Assembly (NCBI GenBank): GCA_049602155.1
Contig: JBMYRH010000010.1
Span: forward strand, 1-64,000
Length of the DNA stretch: 64,000 bases
Direction: 5' to 3'
Origin: JBMYRH01 sp049602155
GTDB taxonomy: Bacteria > Myxococcota_A > UBA9042 > PHBI01 > JBMYRH01
Position 1 is the stretch's first letter. Every line of letters begins with the position of its first letter. The notes beneath the pieces are model-generated. The model was not told the DNA's origin and did not search any database. It was given only the letters and a program-made list of their open reading frames with translations. This document shows, in pieces, positions 54,086 through 63,600 of this stretch. The translations under genes and the position numbers were made by a program.

Positions 54086-57000
54086 GCACATCATCGCGAC
54101 TCCTCTGCATCGCCCTCCTCGTTGGCTTTGGGGCCTGCGAGGCAGAAGAGCCCGTGGACAGCGGGCCTCAGGCGCCGCCGACGGAGACGTCGGCCTGTGC
54201 CCTAGATGCGGACTGCCCAGAGGGGGTCTGTGATGCGATCCAAGCGCTCTGTGTTCAGTGCACCGATGACAGCCACTGTGCTGCAGGCGTGTGCCACCCT
54301 GACGCCAATGTCTGCGTGCAATGTTTGGACGATGACGGCTGCGCCCAGGGCGTGTGTCACCCGACCAAGTCCTTCTGTGTTCAGTGTGTCGAAGACGCCG
54401 AGTGCGACGGTGGCTACTGTCACCCGACCCTCCTGCAGTGCGTCGAGTGCGTCTTTGATGACAACTGCGCGAGTGGTCGGTGCAACGCTGAGATAGGTGT
54501 CTGCATTGGCTGCGTTGAGGACGCCGATTGTGATGATGGGAACCCCTGCACAGAAGACAGCTGTGAGGCTGATCAGTGCGCCCTTGTCCCTCGACAAGAC
54601 GGCGAGGCCTGCGATGACAGCGACCCTTGCACTGCAGTGGATGCGTGTGTCGCTGGGAGCTGTCAGGGGAGCGGTCACGTCGCGTCCTGTTGCCCTGAGG
54701 TCAGCCCTTGCATCGGGGCACAGGCCCCGACCGACACGGATGAGGATGGGTGCGTAGACAGCTGCATCTGCCCTGACCCCCCAAGCTGTGAGCTCCCCCT
54801 TGGACCAGTCGACACCGACGAGGACACCTGCCTGGACAGCTGCAGCTCCCTCGCGTGCCAGTCAACTCAAGGCTGCCCGGAGGGTACTTATTGCGCGACT
54901 GCAAGCGCGGCCTGTGATGCGGGTGGTACGTGCAAACTCCCACCAGAAGAGTGCTCTCTGCTCGTCGAAGTCGTGTGTGGCTGTGATGGGGTGACGTACG
55001 ATAACGCGTGCACCGCTGCGCAGGCGGGGACCGGGGTCTCGGAGAAAGGGTCCTGCGGCGGTTGCGATGCCATTGAATGCGACACGTGTCCGCCGACCGC
55101 CATCGCGGTCGACACCAGTGAGGACGGCTGCTTCGATGCGTGCGTCGCATGTGACCCCGAGTTTCAAGGGCTCGACACCGACGCCGACGGGTGTCGAGAT
55201 ACGTGCGCGCCGTGTGATGCGCTGCAATGCCCGCCACGATCAGAGCCCGTGGACGCCGACGTCGATGGTTGCGCGGAGGCATGCGTCTGTGCGGATGGCG
55301 CGGCCCCTGAGCCTGAGGGCTGCCCGTGCGAGGTCGCCTGCATTGACTTGGCTTGCGCCGCCTCGCAGTTTGCGCAAGACGGTGACGCAGACGGGTGCGT
55401 TGAGAGCTGCGAACCCTGCGCCTTGGGGACGACAGGGGCTGACTTAAACGATGATGGGTGCGCCGAGACCTGTGCGCCCTGTCCCGAACTCGATTGCCCC
55501 TTGGGCGCGGACAAGATCGACGGTGACGCGGATGGCTGCGTGGACACGTGCACCTGTGGGGGGGAGCCCATCGGCGGCATTGAGTTGCCCTCCGCGTGCC
55601 CTTGCGAGAGTGACCTCGCGTGCCCGCTCGGGAGTACGGGGATCGACCTCGGCAACGATGGGTGCCCAGACAGCTGCTTGTGTGCGACGGATGTGTTGGT
55701 CGATCTCGGTGAGGTGTGCCCCTGCCCCTATCAGTTGAGCTGCCCAGAGGGGCGCGTCCCCAGCGATGAGGATGGTGATGGCTGTGATGAGACCTGCCTC
55801 TGTGCAGGCGGCATCTTGCCCGAAGAGAATGGCACGTGTCCGTGCCTGACGGCCGGGTGTCCGACGGGCTCAGCGGCGATCGATGTCAATGGTGATGGGT
55901 GCGCCGAGAGCTGCGCATGCTCCCTCAATAACCCTGGACCCGAGGGTTGCGTGTGCCAGGTTCAGATCGCTTGCCTCGAGGGCCTGGTCCCCAAGGACTC
56001 AGACGGTGACGGCTGCACGGATACGTGCAGTGCGTCCTGCGATACCGCCTGTGAGTGCGCATCGACGTCGGGGATCGCTGCGGCGGAGTGCGACGCCCAG
56101 TGCCCCACCTGTGAGCCGCATTGGACCTGTGTCGCGGGGGCGTGTATCGCGGAATGCGGGCCACTGCCCCCTGAGCTGACGCAATGTCAGACCTGCAGCG
56201 ACGAGCCGACCTGTTACCCGGGTCAACAGGCGATAGATACCGATCAGGACGGCTGCTTTGATGCCTGTCAGTGCTTGGTGGAAGGCCCCTTGAGCGAGAA
56301 TGGCATCTGCGGTTGCCCCTTCGTCTTGGTCTGCTCTGAAGGTGCCACCGGGTTAGACACCAACGGCGATGGTTGCCCCGATGTCTGTGACTGCCCTGAA
56401 GGAGAGAGCCTCGGGGCCCAGGGGCAGTGTTGCGCAGCCCCTCCGACCTGCGGACCCTATGCGTTCCTCGTGGACGATGATGACGATGGGTGCATCGATG
56501 CGTGCCAGTGCATTGGCGGTGGCCTGACGGTTAACGGTGTTTGCCCGTGTCCGTATAGCTTGCTCTGTCCCGTTGGAGCGCCTGCGGACACCGACGACGA
56601 CGGGTGTGACGATGTCTGCCTCTGTGACGACGGCTCTGAGCTGAGCACTCAAGGCCAATGTTGCGGCGCTCCGCCGACATGTCCCGCTCAAAGTGTACCC
56701 TTTGATTCGAGCGGGGACGGCTGTCCTGACGGCTGCCTTTGCTTTGATGGGACCTCCCCGGGGGACGCCGGTTGTCCCTGCGTGGGCGAGCTCCTGTGCA
56801 GCGCTGGCGCCCCTAAGGACACGGACGCTGATGGCTGCACGGACAGCTGCGAATGCCCCGATGGGGGCAAGCCCCTCGCAAAATCCGGCTGCTGCCCGGC
56901 GGTCGCCCCGTGCTTAACGGACCAGGTCGTCTTGGACGCTGATGACGACGGGTGTGCCGATGGATGTGGCTGCCCTGAGGGCACCGTCGAGGGTCAGCAA

Positions 57001-58443
57001 GGCACGTGCTGCGTGACCAACCTCCAGTGCATTGGGAGTCAGGTGGCGATGGACAAGGACGGAGACGGCTGCGTGGAGAGCTGTGAATGTCCACTGATGG
57101 TCGGCTGTCCCTTTGGCTTCGTCGCGACGGACACCGACGCTGACGGGTGCAAGGACACGTGCTTGTGCCCAGGTGGTGATACCCCCTCGGATGACGGCTC
57201 GTGTTGCGCACTGTTGGCCTGCTTGTCGGGGACTTATGCGACGGATACGACGGGAGATGGCTGCGCTGAGACGTGCCTGTGTGCGGATGGGGCGGTGCCC
57301 GTCCAGGGAACCGGTGTATGTTGCGCTGCGATCGAGGTTTGTGTCGAAGGGGCTACCGCGACAGACACGACTGAGGACGGCTGCGTGGACACCTGCCTGT
57401 GTGATGGTGGGGTGATCCCAGACGACGTGCTTGGTTGCCCGTCCTGTGCACCCTTCGACTGTGACCCTGACTCAGCGCACGTCATCTCGGTCGACAGTAA
57501 CGACGATGGATGCCTGGACACGCAGGAGGTGTGCGCGCTCGGGACTCAGGCCGACGACAGCGACGCGGATGGATGCTCGGACAGCTGCATCACGTGTCCG
57601 ACCACGAAGACCTGCACTCAGTACGCGATCCCGGCAGACACGACGGGTGACAACTGCCTCGACAGTTGTCAGTGCTCTGATGGCAGCAAGCCTGACGCCC
57701 AGGATGGATGTTGCCCTGAGTTGGGTGCTTGTGACGCAGGTGCCACCGCAGTCGATACAGACCAAGACCAATGTGTCGACGCCTGTGAGTGCGACGAGGG
57801 GGCCATCATCGCGCCGGGCGAGAGCTGCCCTGTGAGCTGTGCTGAGCCAGCCTGCGAGGAGCCAATGCCCTTCGACTCCTTCCTTGCGGACCAGGACGGT
57901 GACGGTTGTTACGACGTCTTGGATGTGTGTGCGCTCAATACTCAGGGCGCTGACGCGTCCGGTGATGGCTGCTGGGATCACTGCGAGCCTTGCGCTCTCG
58001 TGGTGCAGTGCGTGAACGGCACCACAGGGACCGACACCGATGCGGACAACTGTGTTGACTCCTGTCTCACGCCTTGCGCCGGGGTCTGTGATTGCGAGGC
58101 CCTCCTTGGGCCCGCCTCTGGGCCATGCAGTGGTCAGGAGCCTCAGGCGACCTGGAGCTGCGATACCGGGTTATGCGAGGTCGTCTGCGTTGAGGAAGAT
58201 GAGCCGATTACTGAGTGCGAAGGCGGCTGTGAGTCCAACGACGGGTGCGCGACGAACCAGTATTGCCAGCACGAGTTGGGTGACTGCGGGGACGTAGGGA
58301 CCTGCCAACCCAAGCCAACGGTTTGCCCGACCCTGCCAGGGGAGCCGCAGGTCTGCGGCTGTGATGGCCAAAACTATGCCTCTCAATGCGAAGCAGCATC
58401 GAACGGTATTAACCTGGAATCATTGAACTCCTGCGCGCCCTAA
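54082..58443 (+). CDS. Giant Cys-rich lipoprotein with thirty D-x-D-x-D-G-C repeats
   Basis: 1453 residues. Signal with lipobox GFGAC. Residues about 35-170 hold CVQC-type units. From about 215 to 1330 I count thirty copies of a unit of 30-50 residues built on a DxDxDGC core followed by x-[DE]-x-C and then C-x-C (for example DTDADGCTDSC, DEDGDGCDETC), mostly flanked by CP- and DG-rich spacers. The Asp positions suit calcium loops, and the Cys suit disulfides. Two Kazal-like modules (VCGCDGVTYDNAC near 295-310 and VCGCDGQNYASQC near 1430) lie near the start and end. Likely a rigid surface or outer-membrane fibre, perhaps protease-inhibiting. Overlaps the previous gene by four bases. Confidence 0.9.
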   Translation: MSTSSRLLCIALLVGFGACEAEEPVDSGPQAPPTETSACALDADCPEGVCDAIQALCVQCTDDSHCAAGVCHPDANVCVQCLDDDGCAQGVCHPTKSFCVQCVEDAECDGGYCHPTLLQCVECVFDDNCASGRCNAEIGVCIGCVEDADCDDGNPCTEDSCEADQCALVPRQDGEACDDSDPCTAVDACVAGSCQGSGHVASCCPEVSPCIGAQAPTDTDEDGCVDSCICPDPPSCELPLGPVDTDEDTCLDSCSSLACQSTQGCPEGTYCATASAACDAGGTCKLPPEECSLLVEVVCGCDGVTYDNACTAAQAGTGVSEKGSCGGCDAIECDTCPPTAIAVDTSEDGCFDACVACDPEFQGLDTDADGCRDTCAPCDALQCPPRSEPVDADVDGCAEACVCADGAAPEPEGCPCEVACIDLACAASQFAQDGDADGCVESCEPCALGTTGADLNDDGCAETCAPCPELDCPLGADKIDGDADGCVDTCTCGGEPIGGIELPSACPCESDLACPLGSTGIDLGNDGCPDSCLCATDVLVDLGEVCPCPYQLSCPEGRVPSDEDGDGCDETCLCAGGILPEENGTCPCLTAGCPTGSAAIDVNGDGCAESCACSLNNPGPEGCVCQVQIACLEGLVPKDSDGDGCTDTCSASCDTACECASTSGIAAAECDAQCPTCEPHWTCVAGACIAECGPLPPELTQCQTCSDEPTCYPGQQAIDTDQDGCFDACQCLVEGPLSENGICGCPFVLVCSEGATGLDTNGDGCPDVCDCPEGESLGAQGQCCAAPPTCGPYAFLVDDDDDGCIDACQCIGGGLTVNGVCPCPYSLLCPVGAPADTDDDGCDDVCLCDDGSELSTQGQCCGAPPTCPAQSVPFDSSGDGCPDGCLCFDGTSPGDAGCPCVGELLCSAGAPKDTDADGCTDSCECPDGGKPLAKSGCCPAVAPCLTDQVVLDADDDGCADGCGCPEGTVEGQQGTCCVTNLQCIGSQVAMDKDGDGCVESCECPLMVGCPFGFVATDTDADGCKDTCLCPGGDTPSDDGSCCALLACLSGTYATDTTGDGCAETCLCADGAVPVQGTGVCCAAIEVCVEGATATDTTEDGCVDTCLCDGGVIPDDVLGCPSCAPFDCDPDSAHVISVDSNDDGCLDTQEVCALGTQADDSDADGCSDSCITCPTTKTCTQYAIPADTTGDNCLDSCQCSDGSKPDAQDGCCPELGACDAGATAVDTDQDQCVDACECDEGAIIAPGESCPVSCAEPACEEPMPFDSFLADQDGDGCYDVLDVCALNTQGADASGDGCWDHCEPCALVVQCVNGTTGTDTDADNCVDSCLTPCAGVCDCEALLGPASGPCSGQEPQATWSCDTGLCEVVCVEEDEPITECEGGCESNDGCATNQYCQHELGDCGDVGTCQPKPTVCPTLPGEPQVCGCDGQNYASQCEAASNGINLESLNSCAP

Positions 58444-58608
58444 CGCCTCGCTTTCGTCAAAAACAGGCCCCCGCGATGCATCTTTATCGACGAGATCACC
58501 TTCGGTCCTGAAGGGAGTGTGAAGGTTCGGGTCATGTCGACCGGACCAAATCACACGGAGGACTCGCTGAGCGCGTCGGGCGTTTGTCGAGTCGGGAGGG
58601 AGTCCGTC

Positions 58609-60411
58609 ATGCGTTTGAGATCCTTTGCTGTAGCCGCTCTTCTGGGGGCAGTCACCGTCACCGGCTGTGATGGGGACGATCCACTCGCGACGCGTCATGC
58701 GCCACTGATGTCGGCATTGCACGCCGACCAAGCGCCTTGCGAGACGCCTGCCGTCGATATCGCCCCCTCGCTCGTCTATGACGACCTCGCGCGCCTCGAG
58801 ACCCGGTTCGCGCTCCGTGATGTGCTCGATACACTCGTTGAGCGCGCAGAGGTTGAGAGCCCCGCGACCGGGGAAGAGCTTTGGGGACAGTGGTGGCGCA
58901 GCAACCTGGGTGTCGACCCCGCTAACCCCGTCGATGAGCCTCGCTGCGGCGATGGTGAGGGTGCCGATCGGAACGGGTTCCCCATCGTCTGTGATCGCCC
59001 TGAGGCTGACTTTGGGCTCGAAGACCCCGAGAATCCCAACGCCATCGCTGAATTTCTCGACGCTCATGAGCCCGTTCAGCTCGTCAACCGCTTTGACTTG
59101 ATGCCGCTCGACGGCAGTCATTGCGGCGAATATAGGATGGTCTTTGCCCTCAAGGGGCAAGCCCCGCTCGATGGGCGTAACCTCATCATCTTTGAGGGTG
59201 TGGTACCGAACCCCGAGCCGAGCTGTGGTGCCGCGGGTTGTCGCCCGATCGTCACGTTCTGGGCGGACCTCTCAGCGATGACCGATGAAGACGCGATCGC
59301 CGACGCGCTGCAAGGCTTCTACTTCGACGGACTCCCAGAGCATGACGTCGTGCCCGTGATTCGCCCTGAGGCCTACGGTGTCGGCACGTCGGTCGCGACT
59401 GGCTACAACGGTCCCACCGGTCAGATTCGAACCAACCAGTTCTTTCATCCCGGCTTCTCGTTCAGCGACTGGACCCTCCGCGAGTACAGCTTGGAGCGCA
59501 TGTGCACCACGGTCGCTCAGCCGGTCAAGCCGGTGCTCAGCGTGAAAAAGAAGAAGCGCTTGAAGACGTCCAAGCAGGCTCGCTTCAGCAGCGCAAAGGC
59601 TCTCGTGACCGTCAAGCCGATCACGGTCACGACCTGCACGCTGATCGTGCGACCTCAGCCTGTGGCCAACAACCCCGACCCGTCGCTGTTGAACGGGACC
59701 GATGACCAAGTCTCAGAGTTTCAGTCGGGTCGCACCGAGGACGGCGAGTTAATCAGCGACGACAGCTTCATCGCGCAGCTCTCGACGATGATCCACACCG
59801 AGCTCGACGAATTCGGAAACTGGCCCGCTGAGACCCTGGCTGACGTCGCGATGGCGACGGCGCCGCGTTGGGACGCTGCAGAGTCCATCATCAGCGGCGC
59901 CACGGACCCCTATGTGGGCGCCTCCGGCTTTATGGACACCATCGCGGCGGAGCTCCCGGCGTTAGGCACCTATGAGGCGAATCACATCATCGCGAGGGCC
60001 ACGATGAACTCCTGCGGCGGATGTCATCAGCTCAGCAATAACCAGACTGCGCTTGGTAACTTCGACCCGTCAGGAGAGGCCCTCGTGTGGCCAAACAAGA
60101 CGACCTCCTTTGTGCACATCAACGAGGACGGTACCCGGTCCAACGTGATGGATGACCACTTCCTGCCTCATCGCTTCGAGGTGATGCTCGCCTACCTCGA
60201 CGTGACCTGTGACGCGTGCCTTGAGGCGCCGTTGCTCCGCACCACCGACGGTAAACTCGTCACCAGCACGGAGATGATGCAGGCCTCGACGCCGCCAAAG
60301 TCCGTCAAGGGCGACAGCGCTTCAGCATCTCCTGCTGCAGCACCCAAGGTAGCCAAAGACGTGATTGAGCTCGGTGGCAGCGCGACCTTGAGTGGCAGCC
60401 GGACGCACTAA
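58609..60411 (+). CDS. Monoheme c-type lipoprotein
   Basis: 600 residues. ATG 58609 has GGGAGGGAG upstream; the frame extends earlier without a signal. Lipobox VTGC. One heme motif, SCGGCHQLS, near residue 470. Residues about 120-310 contain CGEYRMVFALKG and aromatic patches; a highly basic segment KKKKRLKTSKQ near 305-320 stands out in an acidic protein. The layout recalls large secreted heme lipoproteins often next to lectin- or choice-of-anchor-type genes. The electron partner is unknown; a strong terminator follows. Confidence 0.78.
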   Translation: MRLRSFAVAALLGAVTVTGCDGDDPLATRHAPLMSALHADQAPCETPAVDIAPSLVYDDLARLETRFALRDVLDTLVERAEVESPATGEELWGQWWRSNLGVDPANPVDEPRCGDGEGADRNGFPIVCDRPEADFGLEDPENPNAIAEFLDAHEPVQLVNRFDLMPLDGSHCGEYRMVFALKGQAPLDGRNLIIFEGVVPNPEPSCGAAGCRPIVTFWADLSAMTDEDAIADALQGFYFDGLPEHDVVPVIRPEAYGVGTSVATGYNGPTGQIRTNQFFHPGFSFSDWTLREYSLERMCTTVAQPVKPVLSVKKKKRLKTSKQARFSSAKALVTVKPITVTTCTLIVRPQPVANNPDPSLLNGTDDQVSEFQSGRTEDGELISDDSFIAQLSTMIHTELDEFGNWPAETLADVAMATAPRWDAAESIISGATDPYVGASGFMDTIAAELPALGTYEANHIIARATMNSCGGCHQLSNNQTALGNFDPSGEALVWPNKTTSFVHINEDGTRSNVMDDHFLPHRFEVMLAYLDVTCDACLEAPLLRTTDGKLVTSTEMMQASTPPKSVKGDSASASPAAAPKVAKDVIELGGSATLSGSRTH

Positions 60412-60428
60412 GTCATCAGGTTCAGGCA

Positions 60429-60459
60429 AAGAGGTCACCCCTGCGTGGGGTGGCCTCTT
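60429..60459. terminator. Strong bidirectional terminator between convergent genes
   Basis: AAGAGGTCACCCC at 60429-60441 pairs with GGGGTGGCCTCTT at 60447-60459 around TGCGT, all paired apart from one T/G wobble. CTTAATT follows on the plus strand, and AA-starting arms give T-rich ends on both strands. It closes the monoheme lipoprotein gene and reaches to two bases of the stop of the convergent membrane protein gene. Confidence 0.88.
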
Positions 60460-60460
60460 C

Positions 60461-62527
60461 TTAATTGCCCCGCCGACGCCAGAGCTCGAGCCGGACGGGC
60501 TCTTGGCGGAAGATGTGGTCATAATAGGGCCTGGCGAGGCGCTCAAAGCCCTCGATGAACTGGGCGCCGCCCACCTCCTCTCTGCAGTCGGGGCCACCAG
60601 CGACATGGCAGTCCAATCCGCGGTGCACAAGGACACACTCCGAGCCTGTGACGACCGCATCGAGCAGCCCCCCGAAGACCTCAGGGGACCTCGGGCAGAG
60701 CTGAGGTGTCGCCAGTGAACCACCAAAGAAGACGTACTCATACGCGCTGACTGTGCGGTCCGCTGCCGGCTCGACCGCGGACACGGTCGCGATGACGCAC
60801 TCGGGGTGAGCCTCTGTGGCGCGCATGAGCGCCCGCGCTTCGGCCTGCAGGTGCCGACTAAGCGGCATCTCGTAGAGTGTCCCCGGGCTCTCTGCGTGGT
60901 GGGTCTCTACGGCACCGCGCCAGGCGTCTTGAGGGATGGGGATGACGCACAGGGCGGCGAGCCCGATGATGATGATGTGCCCCCGCGCGCGCCCTTCACA
61001 CCACTGAATTACGAGTCGCCACCCAAGGGCCGTGAAGGCTCCCCCGAGCCCGGCCATCAACGCCGCGTAGCGGAGCACTTCATAGGGCGCATCTCCATCA
61101 TGGGCTGAGGTCCAATAGACGCCTTGCAGCACCAGCGCCGCCACGCCTGCAGCAGACCAACTCAAGGGGCGCCGGAGCACTTGGAGGCCGCCGAGGCAGG
61201 CCAGCAGGGAGAGTCCGATGGGCCAGGTGGCGAAGAAGCCAAGCGGCCAGGTCAGAGGTCCCCACCCGACGGCGCCTCCCCCCTGACGCTGCCAGAGCTG
61301 CCACGCCTCGGGCGCGCTCGCGCTCGTCCCGGCGCCGATCACCCCGACGAGGGAGACGGTCAGCGCACCAGAGAGGATGAGCGCGGCGGTCGTCCATCCG
61401 CGGTCGAGGCGTGGACGCCATCCGTGAGGCAGGGCCATCGAGATGGCCAATGAGGACCACGTGATGGCGCCTAGGATCCCCCACTCTAGTCGCACACCGC
61501 CCAACATCACCGCGACGATCCCCAAGAGGGTCATCGCGATGCGCGGCGCGCGTTGGACATGGGCGACGGCGACGGCCCCGATCAGGGTGTAGCTGCTGAC
61601 CAGGTTCGCGGGCAACTCCGACCACGCGGCGTTGACTTGGAGCGGCGCGAGGCCCCAGGCCGCGGCGGTGACGACGCTCACGGACAGGCGCTTAGTCATC
61701 GCCCAAGTGAGTGCACCGATAGCGGCGCTGTTCATCGCGGCGAGGGTGAGGTTCATCGTGACGACGTCACGGATCGGGAGGCCGCCCTCAGAGCTCAGCG
61801 CCCAGTGGAGCGCATCGAACGCGGGGCCGTGGTGTCCCTGGCCATAAAGCGACGCTACGATCCCGGCGACGGATCCCTCTTGTAAGACCGTGATCCACAC
61901 CGCGGGGAGCGCCGCCGGATCGATGGCGGTCCAGGCGAGCGCGCCCACCCCGAGGATGGCGGTGAGGGCCTTGAGGTTGCGTGCGGGTGACTCACTCCGC
62001 GCGAGGCACGCGGCCAAGAGCGCGAGGAGGAGGGCGTCGCCGAGGAGCCACGCCCACCGCTGAGTCGGCGGCCAAGCGCGGGTCGGTTGGGCGCGCAACC
62101 GCGGCACGCTCGTGGCCTCGACCGCCGCCGCTTGTGGGGCGCCCTCTGTGGGCTTCGTCACGCCGACAAAGGGCCGGTGTTCGGCGCTCTGTTCCCAGCG
62201 CTTCAGGGCGCTCAAGACCACCTTGAGGGGGGCAGGCGCGGCGGTGCCGCCTGGCGCCGGCTGGACGCGATAGTGGGTGGTGGACCAGGGATCACCGGGT
62301 CGACTGGGGACGATCTCGAGCTGACTTCGGGTCTCGCCCTGTGTGATCGTCAGGCGCAGGAATTCGGGGTGTCGTTTGACCGCCGAGACCGTCCAACCCT
62401 CTCCGATGACCTGGCCCATTGACCACGGGACCGGGCCCGGCATCGCGGCGTCTGCGGGGAGCGAGATGAGCACACTGAGGCCCACCATTCCGCTGACCCA
62501 GGCGCCCGCTATGCTGCCGTTCTTCAC
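60461..62527 (-). CDS. Polytopic membrane protein, glycosyltransferase-like layout
   Basis: 688 residues. A signal peptide and a periplasmic N-domain of about 120 residues precede ten or more hydrophobic helices between about 150 and 560, ending in a soluble C-terminal domain of about 110 residues with Cys pairs (CLDC-like spacing in HRGLDCHVAGGPDC). This resembles polyprenol-sugar-dependent GT-C enzymes (PMT/ArnT layout), but the acidic DE motif expected in the first loop is not evident and the N-terminal domain is unusual. Function uncertain. Divergent from the MaoC-like gene. Confidence 0.65.
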   Translation of the reverse strand: MKNGSIAGAWVSGMVGLSVLISLPADAAMPGPVPWSMGQVIGEGWTVSAVKRHPEFLRLTITQGETRSQLEIVPSRPGDPWSTTHYRVQPAPGGTAAPAPLKVVLSALKRWEQSAEHRPFVGVTKPTEGAPQAAAVEATSVPRLRAQPTRAWPPTQRWAWLLGDALLLALLAACLARSESPARNLKALTAILGVGALAWTAIDPAALPAVWITVLQEGSVAGIVASLYGQGHHGPAFDALHWALSSEGGLPIRDVVTMNLTLAAMNSAAIGALTWAMTKRLSVSVVTAAAWGLAPLQVNAAWSELPANLVSSYTLIGAVAVAHVQRAPRIAMTLLGIVAVMLGGVRLEWGILGAITWSSLAISMALPHGWRPRLDRGWTTAALILSGALTVSLVGVIGAGTSASAPEAWQLWQRQGGGAVGWGPLTWPLGFFATWPIGLSLLACLGGLQVLRRPLSWSAAGVAALVLQGVYWTSAHDGDAPYEVLRYAALMAGLGGAFTALGWRLVIQWCEGRARGHIIIIGLAALCVIPIPQDAWRGAVETHHAESPGTLYEMPLSRHLQAEARALMRATEAHPECVIATVSAVEPAADRTVSAYEYVFFGGSLATPQLCPRSPEVFGGLLDAVVTGSECVLVHRGLDCHVAGGPDCREEVGGAQFIEGFERLARPYYDHIFRQEPVRLELWRRRGN

Positions 62528-62700
62528 CCCATGCCCCCTCTGGCGTCCCCCTTGGTTCTACCGCCCCCAACGGTGTGCCGTCCAGCTGGCTGCGGAGCGA
62601 GATAGAGTCGGGGTGACGCAAATAACGCGCTGCGTCAAAAAGCGCCCGGAAGTGCGCGTTTGGTGGTATAGGGCTCAGGCGAGTGACGGTGAGGGAGCAC

Positions 62701-63597
62701 ATGGCAGGGTTGACGCGACATCTTCTGCAGCAGGGGCCCGTAGTGGCTGCTCTAGGCCGGTCTGCGCTCATGGCGCTGGCCCAGCAGGTCGATCGAGACC
62801 GGGAGACCTCTGCACCTTCGACACCTGGTCCAGTCATTGCGCAGTCCGTCGCGCCACGCCCCAAGGCGCTGGTGCAGGACGTCGTGCGGTGGTCCGGGGG
62901 GGAGCCTCGGGCGTACCGCGATGTGGTCCCCTCTTACCTCTTTCCACAGTGGGGGTTTCCGCTCCAGAGCCGGACGTTGGATGGGATCTCTTATCCCCTC
63001 GCTCGGATCTTGAACGCTGGCTGTCGGATGACGGTCCACGCCCCCATCCCGGCGCATGAGACGCTGAACCTCTCTGCCCAGCTCACCGGGGTCGATGACG
63101 ACGGTCGTCGGGCCATCCTTCACCAGCGCTTAGTGACCGGCACAGCGTCAGTGCCAGAGGCCCTCACCTGTGAGTTTCAGGCGCTCGTCCCCTTGCGCCG
63201 CGGCGATGGAAAGAAGAAGGAGCGACCCCGCGTCCCTCGTGGCGTCAAGGAGCTCGCATTCTGGCGTCTTGGCCCGCGTTCAGGGTTGGAATTCGCGCTC
63301 TTGACCGGGGACTTCAACCCGGTCCACTGGGTGGGCCCGTACGCGCGCGCCGCCGGCTTTCGGAGCACCATCTTACACGGCTTCGCGACCATGGCGCGGA
63401 CCATTGAGGGGTTGAACAAGACCCTCTTTGCCGGAGACGTCCACCGGCTCAAGGTGCTGGACGTGCGGTTCGTACGACCGCTGATCCTGCCCGCTAAAGT
63501 GGGCCTCTACATCGACGGCGATGGCGGCGTATGGGTCGGCGATGCCCCTGGTGGGCCGGCCTACATGCAGGGCACCTACGCTCTCACTACGGAGTAA
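62701..63597 (+). CDS. MaoC-like acyl dehydratase
   Basis: 298 residues in two hotdog halves. The second contains the hydratase 2 motif: LLTGDFNPVHWVGPYARAAGFRSTILHG near 195-225, with catalytic Asp and His. The first half has QWGFPLQSRTLDGISYPLARILN. It would hydrate or dehydrate acyl thioesters, likely in fatty-acid or polyketide-type synthesis. ATG 62701 has GGGAG upstream; GTG 62683 is an alternative. It is followed three bases later by a FabG-like gene, forming the start of an operon. Confidence 0.85.
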   Translation: MAGLTRHLLQQGPVVAALGRSALMALAQQVDRDRETSAPSTPGPVIAQSVAPRPKALVQDVVRWSGGEPRAYRDVVPSYLFPQWGFPLQSRTLDGISYPLARILNAGCRMTVHAPIPAHETLNLSAQLTGVDDDGRRAILHQRLVTGTASVPEALTCEFQALVPLRRGDGKKKERPRVPRGVKELAFWRLGPRSGLEFALLTGDFNPVHWVGPYARAAGFRSTILHGFATMARTIEGLNKTLFAGDVHRLKVLDVRFVRPLILPAKVGLYIDGDGGVWVGDAPGGPAYMQGTYALTTE

Positions 63598-63600
63598 ACA

